From positions 62,001 through 126,000 of the forward strand of contig NZ_PQVH01000012.1 of assembly GCF_004661485.1 (NCBI RefSeq): a stretch of DNA of 64,000 nucleotides, read 5' to 3'. How positions within the stretch are numbered: the first letter of the stretch is position 1; the number at the start of each line of letters is the position of its first letter. The notes beneath the pieces are model-generated. The model was not told the origin of the DNA. It searched no databases and worked only from the letters and a program-made list of their open reading frames with translations. This document shows, in pieces, positions 1 through 8,019 of this stretch. This stretch comes from Methylotenera oryzisoli. GTDB taxonomy: Bacteria; Pseudomonadota; Gammaproteobacteria; Burkholderiales; Methylophilaceae. Position numbers and translations under genes: made by a program.

Positions 1-278
1 GCTTTTGCCGCATTGAGCGTAGGACTACCTTCTACTGCTTTTGCAATCAGGCTATCTAACTGTGGGTCATGATAGATTTTCCACCAATCCTCTTTAGGCC
101 AGGCAATATGTGCAGCAGCAGTAATCGCCTTGCCTGTGTTCAGACTTTCTGGCTTTACTAGCTCAGCTTGCGGCGAGATACCGGACATACTTACACATCC
201 AGCTAACAAAATCAGGCTAAAGCCTAAGCCTAATTTAGACAGAGATTTAGATACAACCGCAAGCTTTGGTGTGGTCAT
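1..278 (-). CDS. NodT-family outer-membrane efflux lipoprotein (5' part only)
   Basis: This reverse-strand gene is cut by the window edge; only the first 92 codons are present. The start is the ATG at 278. The protein opens with a lipoprotein signal whose lipobox is LLAGC (Cys28), followed by 'WPKEDWWKIYHDPQLDSLI', the usual beginning of TolC-like outer-membrane channels of the NodT/OprM type. Such proteins form the outer-membrane exit of tripartite RND or EmrAB-type drug pumps. The MarR gene directly upstream on the same strand fits a marR-nodT-emrA-emrB type operon, the remainder of which would lie left of the window. I cannot see which pump it serves. Confidence 0.8.
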   Translation of the reverse strand, partial: MTTPKLAVVSKSLSKLGLGFSLILLAGCVSMSGISPQAELVKPESLNTGKAITAAAHIAWPKEDWWKIYHDPQLDSLIAKAVEGSPTLNAAK

Positions 279-324
279 CACTTTGTTGATTGTGCTATTA
301 GATATTAGAAATGTAAATTTCAAT

Positions 325-344
325 TTTGTTTGGTTCCTAACTAA
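325..344. promoter_or_regulatory. Candidate MarR operator upstream of the NodT gene
   Basis: The 20-bp pseudo-palindrome TTTGTTTGGTTCCTAACTAA has 9-bp arms (325-333 and 336-344) around a 2-bp centre, with 7 of 9 positions complementary. It lies 47 nt upstream of the NodT start and shares its GGTTCCT core with the site in front of the marR gene (881-900). MarR dimers usually bind imperfect palindromes of this size. Confidence 0.45.
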
Positions 345-363
345 TTAGGCAAAAAAAATATCG

Positions 364-867
364 CTACTTCATTAGATCTACATTGGCTGCCAATGATTTT
401 AAGCTATTAAGCATTGCCGCTCGTTCGGTATCGCCTAGCACCGTCATTAAGGCATGCACCTTTTGATGGTAATCCGGCATCACATCATCCAGTTTTTGCT
501 GCCCTGCTGGTGTAAGTTTAATTAAAAATTTGCGGCGGTCTACGCTATCCATAAAGCGCGAAATTAGCCCTTCGCGCTCCAGATTATCAATAAATCCTGT
601 CATTGTGGCTTTGGTCACCCCCACCTTTTCAGCAAGCTCGGATGGCGAAGAAGTTAAATCATCCTGCCGCATTAGCAATACTAGTATCCACCAACGCCCT
701 TGCAGCAAACCGTGCTGGCCAAGCAACTTATCCAAAGCATCAGAAATATCCGAACATGCACGCAACAAGTTGGCAAAGTCAGAAATGGCGTGCGTATCCG
801 CATCTGGATAGCGTTCCGCAAATTTTTCCAAACTTTTGATTGTCGGTAAATCTTTAAGTAGCAACAT
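364..867 (-). CDS. MarR-family transcriptional regulator
   Basis: A 167-residue winged-helix regulator. The core is typical: 'QHGLLQGRWWILVLLM' leads into the recognition region 'SPSELAEKVGVTKATMTGF', followed by the wing with 'LISRFMDSVDRRKFLIKLT' (the DxR wing motif). MarR proteins bind DNA as dimers and are usually released by small phenolic or drug-like ligands. It is the first gene of a reverse-strand pair with the NodT efflux gene, 85 nt apart, so it probably represses that pump and itself. Two operator-like sites support this. The start at 867 is an ATG; the DNA-binding domain is complete. Confidence 0.85.
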   Translation of the reverse strand: MLLLKDLPTIKSLEKFAERYPDADTHAISDFANLLRACSDISDALDKLLGQHGLLQGRWWILVLLMRQDDLTSSPSELAEKVGVTKATMTGFIDNLEREGLISRFMDSVDRRKFLIKLTPAGQQKLDDVMPDYHQKVHALMTVLGDTERAAMLNSLKSLAANVDLMK

Positions 868-880
868 AGTACGGACAATG

Positions 881-900
881 ATATTAAGGAACCATACTAC
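881..900. promoter_or_regulatory. Candidate MarR operator at the marR promoter
   Basis: On the reverse strand GTAGTATGGTTCCTTAATAT matches the site at 325-344 at about 14 of 20 positions, centred on GGTTCC. It sits 14 nt upstream of the marR start codon. A second inverted repeat, AGTACGG (868-874) with CCATACT (892-898), overlaps it. Position and similarity suggest autorepression. Confidence 0.45.
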
Positions 901-1166
901 ATGTCAAGCATAATTTAAAAAATCAAAAAGTGCTGAATCATCTAAATTGCCAGCGCAGAAAACGGACAAGATGAGAGGAGAGATGAAGAATGAGCTCGAT
1001 AAGGCTAGACAAAGGCTAAAACAAGCTTGACTTAGCCATAAATGCCGAACATGAGGCAGGCATACGCTTAGCACTTTAGCATTACTATCAACAACCTCTG
1101 GCAAGTGAGTACTTACCGTTACAAAAATGGCTGACGCCATACCACAGCATAAAAATCAGGGCTGGC
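901..1166. other. Gene-free stretch between marR and the Gcr gene
   Basis: No supported gene. A 78-codon reverse-strand frame at 904-1140 has no recognisable domain and no good ribosome-binding site. I see no convincing terminator for the upstream Gcr-family gene here. Confidence 0.5.
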
Positions 1167-3200
1167 TTAACCTGCCTGCGTCGGCTCTTTTGGTGGCAAA
1201 TTCTCAGGCGGCAAATCTTTAGGTGGCAAAATAAATTCTATCGGGTGCTGATTTAAGCGGCTAGCTAGATTTTTTAGCAATAAACGCCAGTCATTAAAAC
1301 GCACCTTTCTCGACTTCATAGCGACATACAGTGCCAAACTAAAGCTCACCATCAAGTTACCTAGGCCAATCAGCGCAAGCCCTAGTGCAGCACAAGCAAC
1401 CACTTGCCAAGTCAGCATAAAGTCTAAACTAAAGCTGGCAAAGCCCACAAACGCAGAAGAAAACGAAATATGCCGGATATCAATCGGCAACCCCAACAGC
1501 ACTCCGACTGAGCCCATGCCGCCCAACAAGCAGCCGAAGTAAAAATTACCGGCCAACGCACCTAGGTTATGCTCTACATAATGCGCTACCCGCGCTAAAC
1601 GCTCTACTCCCAAAAGCCGCTGCAACCAGCGCACTGCCTTCAGGCGCTGTGGAATCTTGTTATAAATAGCCAAGTTATCGTGATAACCTGAAATTAAACC
1701 AGCTAAAAACAAGCAGACACCGGCGATTCCCGCATAAAAGAATGCGCCGCTGGTCACAGGATGAATGTCACGCAGCAATTGATGCGCTTTCTCAGGCGTT
1801 ACAAAGTGCTGCCCGGATAAATAAAACACAGCCCAAGACAGCAGCATTGCCATCGGGATCGCCACCACTACATTACCAAATATAGCTACGGCCTGACTAC
1901 GCATGGTATTGGTCACAGTAGTCACTAAATTATGCATGTCTTTGGTTTTGCCATCCGAGGCATTATCAATCGTGGCAGCAATCGCGGCGGCAGTCATTGC
2001 AGGCTGCTTAGTCGCCACCGTGAAGTGAAAGATGTGAATCAACATAAAGCCGATACCATAATTCAAACTAAAGAAAATAGCCTCTGCCAATGGTGCAAAA
2101 TGCTGCTTGGCTAACACCAGCTTAAACATTGCCATTAGCGCAATAATGACGCCCGCACCCATAGCCGAACGCATAAGTGCAAAATACTCACTGCGGTTTT
2201 CTGTGATGTAATGCTCGCCGGCACGACTTGCATTTTCGGTGACACGAACCGCCATCACCTCTACGCTCTCCTGCCAGTACTCATGTAAATCATTCTTATG
2301 GCACTCGCTGTATACCAAATCCTTGAACAAGGGCACGATTACCGTATCTGCAGATTGCTTATGCTGAAAGCAATGCAAAATCGTCAACAACTCTTCTAAC
2401 CGCGCAATTTGCTTCAAAATACGTTGGAGCAACTGGGTTAAATGTATGCTGGTGCCGGTGAGTGCACTATTCCTACGTACCTTTGCCACAATCGCCTTAC
2501 ATTGATCCAGCATCACCAATATATGCTTGATATCAACATGCGACTCATCTACATCCTGCGCCCCCATAAACTCTGCGAGCTCAGCCTGTTGCATAATAAA
2601 GGGGGAACTATGCTGCTCAAGCTCAGGGTAGTTTTTCAGCAACTCTGGCTCTAGTCCTAATGCCGCCGTGCGGTAAGAAAGCACCTGCGCAGCAGCAAAC
2701 AAGTTTTGCTGACAAGACAAACTAAGCGCCTCATCGGCCAAATCAAAGCGCATGACGCCTATCAGCTGCGCCCAAACACTATCAGGTACAGCATTGACCC
2801 ATATTTCATCGGTTGTTTTTGTAAAGAATATTGAAAACAAATCAAGCAGATAAGCACCATCAACCGCCTCAGGCAAAATTTTGTGCGAGATGCGTCTACG
2901 CATTTCAGCAAAGAAACCGGTAAATACTGAGTGACGTGCAATCAAAAACAATGACAAGGGATTGTAAGCACTTAACAACTGTAAAATGGCATCTCTCAGC
3001 TGACTGGCTTTTACTCCATCGGTACTCACCAAATAACAAAGTGCCTGTATGGATTTAATCGCACCATCCGTTTGCTCAGGCTTTAGCGGGCGAATCTGCG
3101 CCAATAAATCTGCAATCAATTTGGGGGCATCGGCATGACGTGCATGCTGCTCAAATGCCTGCTCCATCAAATTGGTATGGCTAATCACCGGATGACTCAT
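1167..3200 (-). CDS. 'Site-specific recombinase' Gcr family (PF10136) membrane protein
   Basis: A 677-residue protein of the family annotated as Gcr/SpecificRecomb (COG4389), found mainly in Betaproteobacteria such as Neisseria. The N-terminal half (about 1-340) is soluble and helical. The C-terminal half carries several hydrophobic segments, for example around 'GAGVIIALMAMFKLVLA' and 'LMLTWQVVACAALGLALIG', with the family-typical 'IHIFHFTVATKQPAMTAA'. I see no tyrosine or serine recombinase catalytic pattern, so the recombinase name is doubtful; the visible architecture is that of an integral inner-membrane protein. A proline-rich tail repeats PP(K/E)xLPPE. It is monocistronic, and its real function is unknown. 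Confidence 0.8.
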   Translation of the reverse strand: MSHPVISHTNLMEQAFEQHARHADAPKLIADLLAQIRPLKPEQTDGAIKSIQALCYLVSTDGVKASQLRDAILQLLSAYNPLSLFLIARHSVFTGFFAEMRRRISHKILPEAVDGAYLLDLFSIFFTKTTDEIWVNAVPDSVWAQLIGVMRFDLADEALSLSCQQNLFAAAQVLSYRTAALGLEPELLKNYPELEQHSSPFIMQQAELAEFMGAQDVDESHVDIKHILVMLDQCKAIVAKVRRNSALTGTSIHLTQLLQRILKQIARLEELLTILHCFQHKQSADTVIVPLFKDLVYSECHKNDLHEYWQESVEVMAVRVTENASRAGEHYITENRSEYFALMRSAMGAGVIIALMAMFKLVLAKQHFAPLAEAIFFSLNYGIGFMLIHIFHFTVATKQPAMTAAAIAATIDNASDGKTKDMHNLVTTVTNTMRSQAVAIFGNVVVAIPMAMLLSWAVFYLSGQHFVTPEKAHQLLRDIHPVTSGAFFYAGIAGVCLFLAGLISGYHDNLAIYNKIPQRLKAVRWLQRLLGVERLARVAHYVEHNLGALAGNFYFGCLLGGMGSVGVLLGLPIDIRHISFSSAFVGFASFSLDFMLTWQVVACAALGLALIGLGNLMVSFSLALYVAMKSRKVRFNDWRLLLKNLASRLNQHPIEFILPPKDLPPENLPPKEPTQAG

Positions 3201-3521
3201 ATTTAAAATGGCTCCATGTAAAACAAGACAGTGCTATTCAATCAGAAATGTGCAAGTAAGGTTTAGTGTACACATTATAAAGTTAAGCCATATGCATGCA
3301 TTATCTAAAATGCGCTTCTAGCATCACTTAATTCAGCATAACCTAATGCAGAGAATTTATCTAAAAAGTATGGTTTAGGAGACAAACGCCTCAGCATAAA
3401 ATTCAATACTATCCAAATTTTAGTGCGTAAATGTAATGTGAGTGTGCACTAGGGCGCACAAAGCAACAAACAGAATGACTAGCGGAGAGAGAGGCTAAGC
3501 AATACGACTCAAGCTTTAGAA
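3201..3521. other. Intergenic region upstream of the Gcr gene
   Basis: About 320 bases without a gene. On the reverse strand a TATAAT hexamer (complement of 3274-3279) could be the -10 of the Gcr promoter, but no convincing -35 lies 16-18 nt upstream. A short ATGCATGCAT palindrome lies at about 3293-3302. Nothing else stands out. Confidence 0.4.
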
Positions 3522-3544
3522 ACGTCTGCCAGCTTGGCAGACGT
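3522..3544 (-). terminator. Hairpin downstream of suhB
   Basis: Perfect 10-bp arms ACGTCTGCCA and TGGCAGACGT enclose a GCT loop, 22 nt past the suhB stop codon. On the suhB strand the stem is followed by TTTCTAAAG, a weak U-tract, so termination efficiency is uncertain. Confidence 0.6.
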
Positions 3545-3565
3545 AATTGACCACAACAAATAAAC

Positions 3566-4378
3566 TTAAGCGTTTTTAGGCGTTTTAAGCGCCGGGGTTA
3601 GATGCGGATTTAAAACCTGCAACATTTGTGCAAACACTTTTGGATTAGCCGCGACAATATTACCGGTTTCTAACCAGCTTTCATTACCTTCAAAATCACC
3701 TACGATACCGCCAGCTTCCTGCACAATTAAGCCACCTGCAGCAATATCCCAAGCAGATAAATTGATTTCAAAGAAACCATCTACCCAACCCACTGCTACA
3801 TAAGCTAAATCCAACGCAGCTGAACCTGGGCGGCGAATCCCGGTTGTCTTTTTAATCATGTCTTTAAACATGCCTAAATAGCTATCCAAGTGCGTAAAGT
3901 CGCGGTATGGGAAGCCAGTGGCAATCAATGAGTCTTGCAACTTGCTACGGTTAGTCACACGAATACGCTTGTCGTTTAAAAATGCGCCGCGACCTTTGGT
4001 TGCGGTAAACAAATCATTACGCACGGGGTCGTAAATCACAGCTTGCGTCAGCACACCCTTTTGCTGCAAAGCAATCGAGATACAATATTGCGGGAAGCCA
4101 TGCAAGAAGTTAGTCGTGCCATCTAATGGATCAATAATCCAGATATTATCGGCTTCGTGGTTATCATGACCACTTTCCTCGCCCCAAAAACCATGGTCTG
4201 GATAAGCATCTTTCAAAATATCAATAATTGCCTGCTCGGCTGACCTGTCTACGTCACTGACAAAGTCATTGTAAGTTTTAGTTTGAATGGCAATCGCACC
4301 CACATCTTGTGAGGCTCGGTTAATAATACGTCCCGCTTCACGGGCGGCTTTTACTGCAATAGATAGCATTGGATGCAT
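3566..4378 (-). CDS. suhB: Inositol-1-monophosphatase family protein SuhB
   Basis: A 270-residue Mg2+-dependent phosphatase, the usual length for SuhB. The metal-site motifs are present: GEE in 'GFWGEESG', the '[12 protein letters not shown]' signature (DPLDGT) and the C-terminal '[17 protein letters not shown]'. SuhB hydrolyses inositol phosphates and in E. coli also joins the rRNA antitermination complex with NusA. It is transcribed away from trmJ, with 132 nt between the start codons. In many Proteobacteria suhB lies next to trmJ and the isc genes, as here. The ATG at 4378 gives the expected N-terminus [16 protein letters not shown]. Confidence 0.95.
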   Translation of the reverse strand: MHPMLSIAVKAAREAGRIINRASQDVGAIAIQTKTYNDFVSDVDRSAEQAIIDILKDAYPDHGFWGEESGHDNHEADNIWIIDPLDGTTNFLHGFPQYCISIALQQKGVLTQAVIYDPVRNDLFTATKGRGAFLNDKRIRVTNRSKLQDSLIATGFPYRDFTHLDSYLGMFKDMIKKTTGIRRPGSAALDLAYVAVGWVDGFFEINLSAWDIAAGGLIVQEAGGIVGDFEGNESWLETGNIVAANPKVFAQMLQVLNPHLTPALKTPKNA

Positions 4379-4510
4379 GACTAGATTTTCTTAAAGAGCT
4401 GATAAAATGCTATTTTAACTTTTATCGACCTTAATACCAAATTGTTAATATCAATTAAGGGCAATTAAGGTTCGCTAAGTAAATAATTTTTAACAAATTA
4501 GGTCAGTCAA

Positions 4511-5254
4511 GTGGATAAACAAAACATTTTCAATAACATCCGTGTCGTTTTATGCCAAACCAGTCATCCTGGCAATATTGGGTCAACCGCACGCGCCATG
4601 AAAACCATGGGCCTAAGTGACCTATACTTGGTGAATCCATTGCACTTCCCTGACCCACAAGCCACCTCACTCGCTACCGGTGCAGCTGATTTACTAGAGT
4701 CAGCCACCGTTTGCAGCAGCCTGCAAGAAGCCCTCACCGGCTGCGCATTGGCGATTGGCATGAGCGCACGTAAAAGACAAATCTCGCATGAGTTGGTAAA
4801 CGTACGCGAAGCCGCGCATCGTGCGGCCTCTCTCGCACAAAACCAACCGATTGCCCTGGTATTTGGCACAGAAATGAGCGGTCTCTCCAATGCAGAGCTA
4901 GATTGCTGCCAACTGCTCGCAATGATTCCTGCCAACCCAGAATACTCATCACTCAACCTTGCTGCCGCAGTACAAGTCATGACTTATGAGGTTCGCATGG
5001 CGATATTGGAAGGCAAGCTGGACGCTGCCGACAACCAGCCAGAGCTAGCCACCAACGAAGCGCTCGAAGGTTTTTATGCACACTTGGAAGATACACTGAT
5101 TAAAATTGGCTACCTCAACCCCACTGCACCTAAAAAACTTAGCGAACGCATACGCCGCATCTATGCGCGTGCAAAGCTAGAAAAAGAAGAGGTCAACTTG
5201 CTCAGGGGCATACTTACCTTATCGGTTACGCCCAAAAAGCATCAAAAATATTAA
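4511..5254 (+). CDS. trmJ: tRNA (Cm32/Um32) methyltransferase TrmJ
   Basis: A 247-residue SPOUT-class RNA methyltransferase that 2'-O-methylates position 32 of tRNAs using S-adenosylmethionine. Family signatures are 'TSHPGNIGSTARAMKTMGL' near the N-terminus, 'ALVFGTEMSGLSN' in the knot region and 'IPANPEYSSLNLAAAVQVM' close to the cofactor pocket. The start is a GTG at 4511; an AGG eight bases upstream is a modest ribosome site, and the alignment of the NIRVVL segment with family N-termini supports it. It leads the forward-strand group that continues into cysE and the isc genes, the same neighbour relation as in E. coli. Confidence 0.95.
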   Translation: MDKQNIFNNIRVVLCQTSHPGNIGSTARAMKTMGLSDLYLVNPLHFPDPQATSLATGAADLLESATVCSSLQEALTGCALAIGMSARKRQISHELVNVREAAHRAASLAQNQPIALVFGTEMSGLSNAELDCCQLLAMIPANPEYSSLNLAAAVQVMTYEVRMAILEGKLDAADNQPELATNEALEGFYAHLEDTLIKIGYLNPTAPKKLSERIRRIYARAKLEKEEVNLLRGILTLSVTPKKHQKY

Positions 5255-5380
5255 ACAAAACAGTGCTAATAATTAGTTGTTAACAAAGGCTTTATATTGA
5301 ATTTATAGAACTTTTCTTCATCACTATTTTCTTATCAAAATAGTTCTATCAAGTTTTATCCTTCATCTGGAGAATCTTTG

Positions 5381-6433
5381 ATGCGCAAACCGATACTTAG
5401 CCTTGGCCTCATTCTCACACTGGGTTGTGTTTTTGGCCATCACTTCGCCGTTGCTGCACCGCCGGATAGCTTGGTGTATGCGCTCAAATCTACAGTGGTA
5501 AAAATTCGTGTCGTCTTGCCTGATGGCCGCTATGGCGTAGGCTCAGGCGTAGTGGTAGCGAAAGATCAGGTAGTAACTAATTGCCATGTCATCGCAAATG
5601 CCTATGCAATTAACATTATTAAGTTTGGCGAAAGTCATCGTGCCACCAGCCTCAAAGCAGATTGGGAACACGATCTTTGCATTGCCGGGTTTGATGGCCT
5701 AGACACCACAGTTGCAACGCTGGGGGAAAGCACTAACCTGCAATACGAACAATCTGTTTTCACCATCAGCTTCCCCAATAACTCACCCAGACCGCTTACC
5801 ACCTACGGCGCGGTGAAAGCGCTATACCCCATGGATGATAGCGTCATCATTCGCTCATCCAACGACTTTAGGCTAGGCGCCAGCGGTGGGGCAATGTTTA
5901 GCGACGACGGCAAACTGGTGGGTATCATTACCCTAAAGTCCCCGGGGCGCAATGCGTTTTACTACAACATGCCAGTAGAGTGGATAAAAAACCTACTAAA
6001 ACAACCCGAAATCAGCCTTAATACTAAAGGCGAATCACCTTTTTGGGACGCACCTGAAGAAAAGCGCCCATATTTCATGCGTGTGATTCAACCGTACCAA
6101 ACTCAAGACTGGGCAACATTAAAAAAACTGTCTACAGAATGGGTGCTAGCAGAACCATCCACCAGCGAAGCGATAAACTATTTAGCCATTGCTGAGTACA
6201 ACCTGAAAGAAACAAAAAATGCCGAGCAGCATTTCACTCAGCTATACGCACAAAACAAACATCATTCCAGTGCATTACTCTATTTAGGCATGATTGCCGC
6301 AGAATCCGGCAATAAAGATGAAGCGATCAAAACAGCAACACTGCTTGATCAATTGGACAAAGACGCAGCAATGCAATTAAATGAGAAGCTTGGCATTAAA
6401 ACCAGTGGCGACTGCTCAGTCAGCCAGTGCTAA
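5381..6433 (+). CDS. Exported trypsin-like serine protease with C-terminal helical repeats
   Basis: A 350-residue protein with a Sec signal peptide (hydrophobic SLGLILTLGCVFG, cleavage likely after AVA) and an S1C/trypsin-like domain. The catalytic triad is visible: His69 in TNCHVIA, Asp98 in WEHDLCI and Ser168 in GASGGAMF. No PDZ domain follows; instead the last 120 residues (from about 230) look like TPR-type helices ('YLAIAEYNLKETKNAEQHF', 'ALLYLGMIAAESGNKDEAI'). The ATG at 5381 is preferred over the adjacent TTG because GGAG lies 8 nt upstream. It is likely periplasmic. It is not an obvious DegP, and its substrate is unknown. It lies between trmJ and cysE. Confidence 0.8.
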   Translation: MRKPILSLGLILTLGCVFGHHFAVAAPPDSLVYALKSTVVKIRVVLPDGRYGVGSGVVVAKDQVVTNCHVIANAYAINIIKFGESHRATSLKADWEHDLCIAGFDGLDTTVATLGESTNLQYEQSVFTISFPNNSPRPLTTYGAVKALYPMDDSVIIRSSNDFRLGASGGAMFSDDGKLVGIITLKSPGRNAFYYNMPVEWIKNLLKQPEISLNTKGESPFWDAPEEKRPYFMRVIQPYQTQDWATLKKLSTEWVLAEPSTSEAINYLAIAEYNLKETKNAEQHFTQLYAQNKHHSSALLYLGMIAAESGNKDEAIKTATLLDQLDKDAAMQLNEKLGIKTSGDCSVSQC

Positions 6434-6530
6434 TTGGCTAATCTTAATAGTGTGCTCTGAGTACTAAGGTGCACAGTTTGCTCATGCGCATCTCCATCTA
6501 TCCATGCCTGCACCCAGTGCCCTAGTAAAT

Positions 6531-6559
6531 TAGTCAACCATTGTTGTTTATGGCATAAT
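6531..6559 (+). promoter_or_regulatory. Possible promoter for cysE
   Basis: TAGTCA (6531-6536) and CATAAT (6554-6559) are separated by 17 nt, about 31 nt upstream of the cysE start. The hexamers are imperfect matches to sigma-70 consensus. Confidence 0.35.
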
Positions 6560-6590
6560 TACGCCCTATCTAAAACCAACGCCCAACCAC

Positions 6591-7340
6591 ATGTTTGACC
6601 ACATAAAAGAAGATATTTCTATTGTTTTCGAGCGCGACCCTGCTGCGCGCACACATTGGGAAATTTTAACCACCTACCCTGGCGTACATGCATTATTGAT
6701 GCATCGTTTAAGCCACTGGTTATGGAAAGCCAACTTTTTCTGGCTAGGTCGCTTCTGTTCGCACATTGGGCGCTGGTTTACCGGTATTGAAATCCACCCG
6801 GGGGCCACGATAGGCCGCCGTGTTTTTATTGACCACGGCATGGGTGTCGTGATTGGGGAAACCGCTATTATTGGTAACGACTGCACCCTGTACCATGGTG
6901 TGACGCTAGGCGGCACCTCATGGAATAAAGGCAAACGCCACCCCACCCTAGAGTCTGGTGTAGTGATTGGTGCTGGGGCCAAAGTATTAGGGCCTATCAC
7001 CATTGGTGAAGGCGCAAAAATCGGCTCGAATGCGGTTGTGGTAAAAGATGTGCCTGCTAATGCAACAGCGGTAGGCATTCCTGCACGTATTCTGGAAGAA
7101 GAAAAATCCAAGAAGCGCGAAGAAACTGCACAAAAGATTGGATTTGCCGCCTATGCGGTGGGTAATGACGAAAATGACCCAATGATTAAGGCGATACATT
7201 CATTACTAGACCATGCGGCAAAACAAGACCACGCAATTACTGAGTTGCAAGCGCAATTAGCACGCCTAAATACCGATGAACGTAGCGATACTGAAGTGGC
7301 TGAAGCGTTTAAGGTGCCGACAACAAACCAGAAACCATAG
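6591..7340 (+). CDS. cysE: Serine O-acetyltransferase CysE
   Basis: A 249-residue enzyme making O-acetylserine from serine and acetyl-CoA, the committed step of cysteine synthesis. The N-terminal helical part ('[20 protein letters not shown]') is followed by a left-handed beta-helix of hexapeptide repeats: '[19 protein letters not shown]', '[19 protein letters not shown]', '[15 protein letters not shown]'. The active-site Asp-His pair lies in FIDHGMG and the second His in YHGVTLGG. It is shorter than E. coli CysE (273), as usual for the form that sits beside isc genes. Placement before iscR couples cysteine supply to the cysteine desulfurases, as in the Azotobacter isc region. No clear ribosome-binding site is visible. 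Confidence 0.95.
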   Translation: MFDHIKEDISIVFERDPAARTHWEILTTYPGVHALLMHRLSHWLWKANFFWLGRFCSHIGRWFTGIEIHPGATIGRRVFIDHGMGVVIGETAIIGNDCTLYHGVTLGGTSWNKGKRHPTLESGVVIGAGAKVLGPITIGEGAKIGSNAVVVKDVPANATAVGIPARILEEEKSKKREETAQKIGFAAYAVGNDENDPMIKAIHSLLDHAAKQDHAITELQAQLARLNTDERSDTEVAEAFKVPTTNQKP

Positions 7341-7420
7341 CTTGAAACTAGCAAACCAGAGACTACAAGCAACTATTCCAAGTTTTAACCAAGCCAGGCA
7401 AGGCTAAACCAACGCGCATA

Positions 7421-7453
7421 ATAGTTGACTAAAATTGTAAGGAATTATACAAT
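7421..7453 (+). promoter_or_regulatory. iscR promoter with an IscR type-1-like box
   Basis: TTGACT (7425-7430) and TACAAT (7448-7453), 17 nt apart, form a good sigma-70 promoter 37 nt upstream of iscR. The segment from 7421, ATAGTTGACT followed by AAAATTGTAAGGAATTAT, resembles the [2Fe-2S]-IscR type-1 site; its left half (ATAGTTGACT) is strong and its right half (GTAAGGAATTAT) is degenerate. This fits the known autorepression of isc operons when Fe-S supply is adequate. Confidence 0.6.
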
Positions 7454-7490
7454 TCACGCATCCATGATACTTAAACATATTTAGAACACT

Positions 7491-7997
7491 ATGCGATTAA
7501 CCACTAAAGGTCGATTTGCTGTTACGGCAATGTTGGATCTAGCGATCAATGAAACAAAAGACGCACTCGAAGCCAAGCCAGTCACGCTAGCTGGCATCAG
7601 TGAGCGACAAGACATATCACTTTCATACTTAGAGCAGTTATTTAGCCGCTTGCGCAGACAAGGTTTAGTCAAAAGTATTCGTGGACCGGGCGGCGGCTAT
7701 AACTTAGCAAAAAGCCACACTGAAATTTCAGTGGCTGAGATTATCAATGCTGTGGATGAACAAATTGATGCAACACAATGCGGTGGCCATGAAAACTGCC
7801 GTGATGAAGGTCGATGCATGACACATGACTTATGGTCGGCATTAAACACCAAAATTTTAGAGTATTTAGCAGGCATCACCCTTGCTGACATGGTAGCGTC
7901 GCAAAAAAGTGGTCAAAAAGTATTAATCACTCCTCGCAACTGCACAGCAGCACATGACAAAGCCGTTGCCATTAATACTGCAGCGATTGCTAACTAG
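7491..7997 (+). CDS. iscR: Rrf2-family Fe-S sensor IscR
   Basis: A 168-residue transcription factor. The N-terminal winged helix starts [18 protein letters not shown] and contains the recognition stretch '[19 protein letters not shown]' and the '[13 protein letters not shown]' wing. The [2Fe-2S] ligands are all present: Cys97, Cys103, Cys109 and His112 (C-X5-C-X5-C-X2-H), matching E. coli C92/C98/C104/H107. Holo-IscR represses its own operon. It is followed after 22 nt by a cysteine desulfurase gene, and a matching box lies at its promoter. Confidence 0.96.
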   Translation: MRLTTKGRFAVTAMLDLAINETKDALEAKPVTLAGISERQDISLSYLEQLFSRLRRQGLVKSIRGPGGGYNLAKSHTEISVAEIINAVDEQIDATQCGGHENCRDEGRCMTHDLWSALNTKILEYLAGITLADMVASQKSGQKVLITPRNCTAAHDKAVAINTAAIAN

Positions 7998-8019
7998 ACG
8001 ATCTGATTAAGTTTAAGCG

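Noticed and set aside
904-1140. 78-codon reverse-strand open frame between marR and the Gcr gene
   Set aside because: No recognisable domain, no good ribosome site, and a composition consistent with chance.
4564-4980. Long reverse frames inside trmJ, and similar long opposite-strand frames inside ftsH and carB
   Set aside because: They lie fully within well-identified genes on the other strand and show no family signature.
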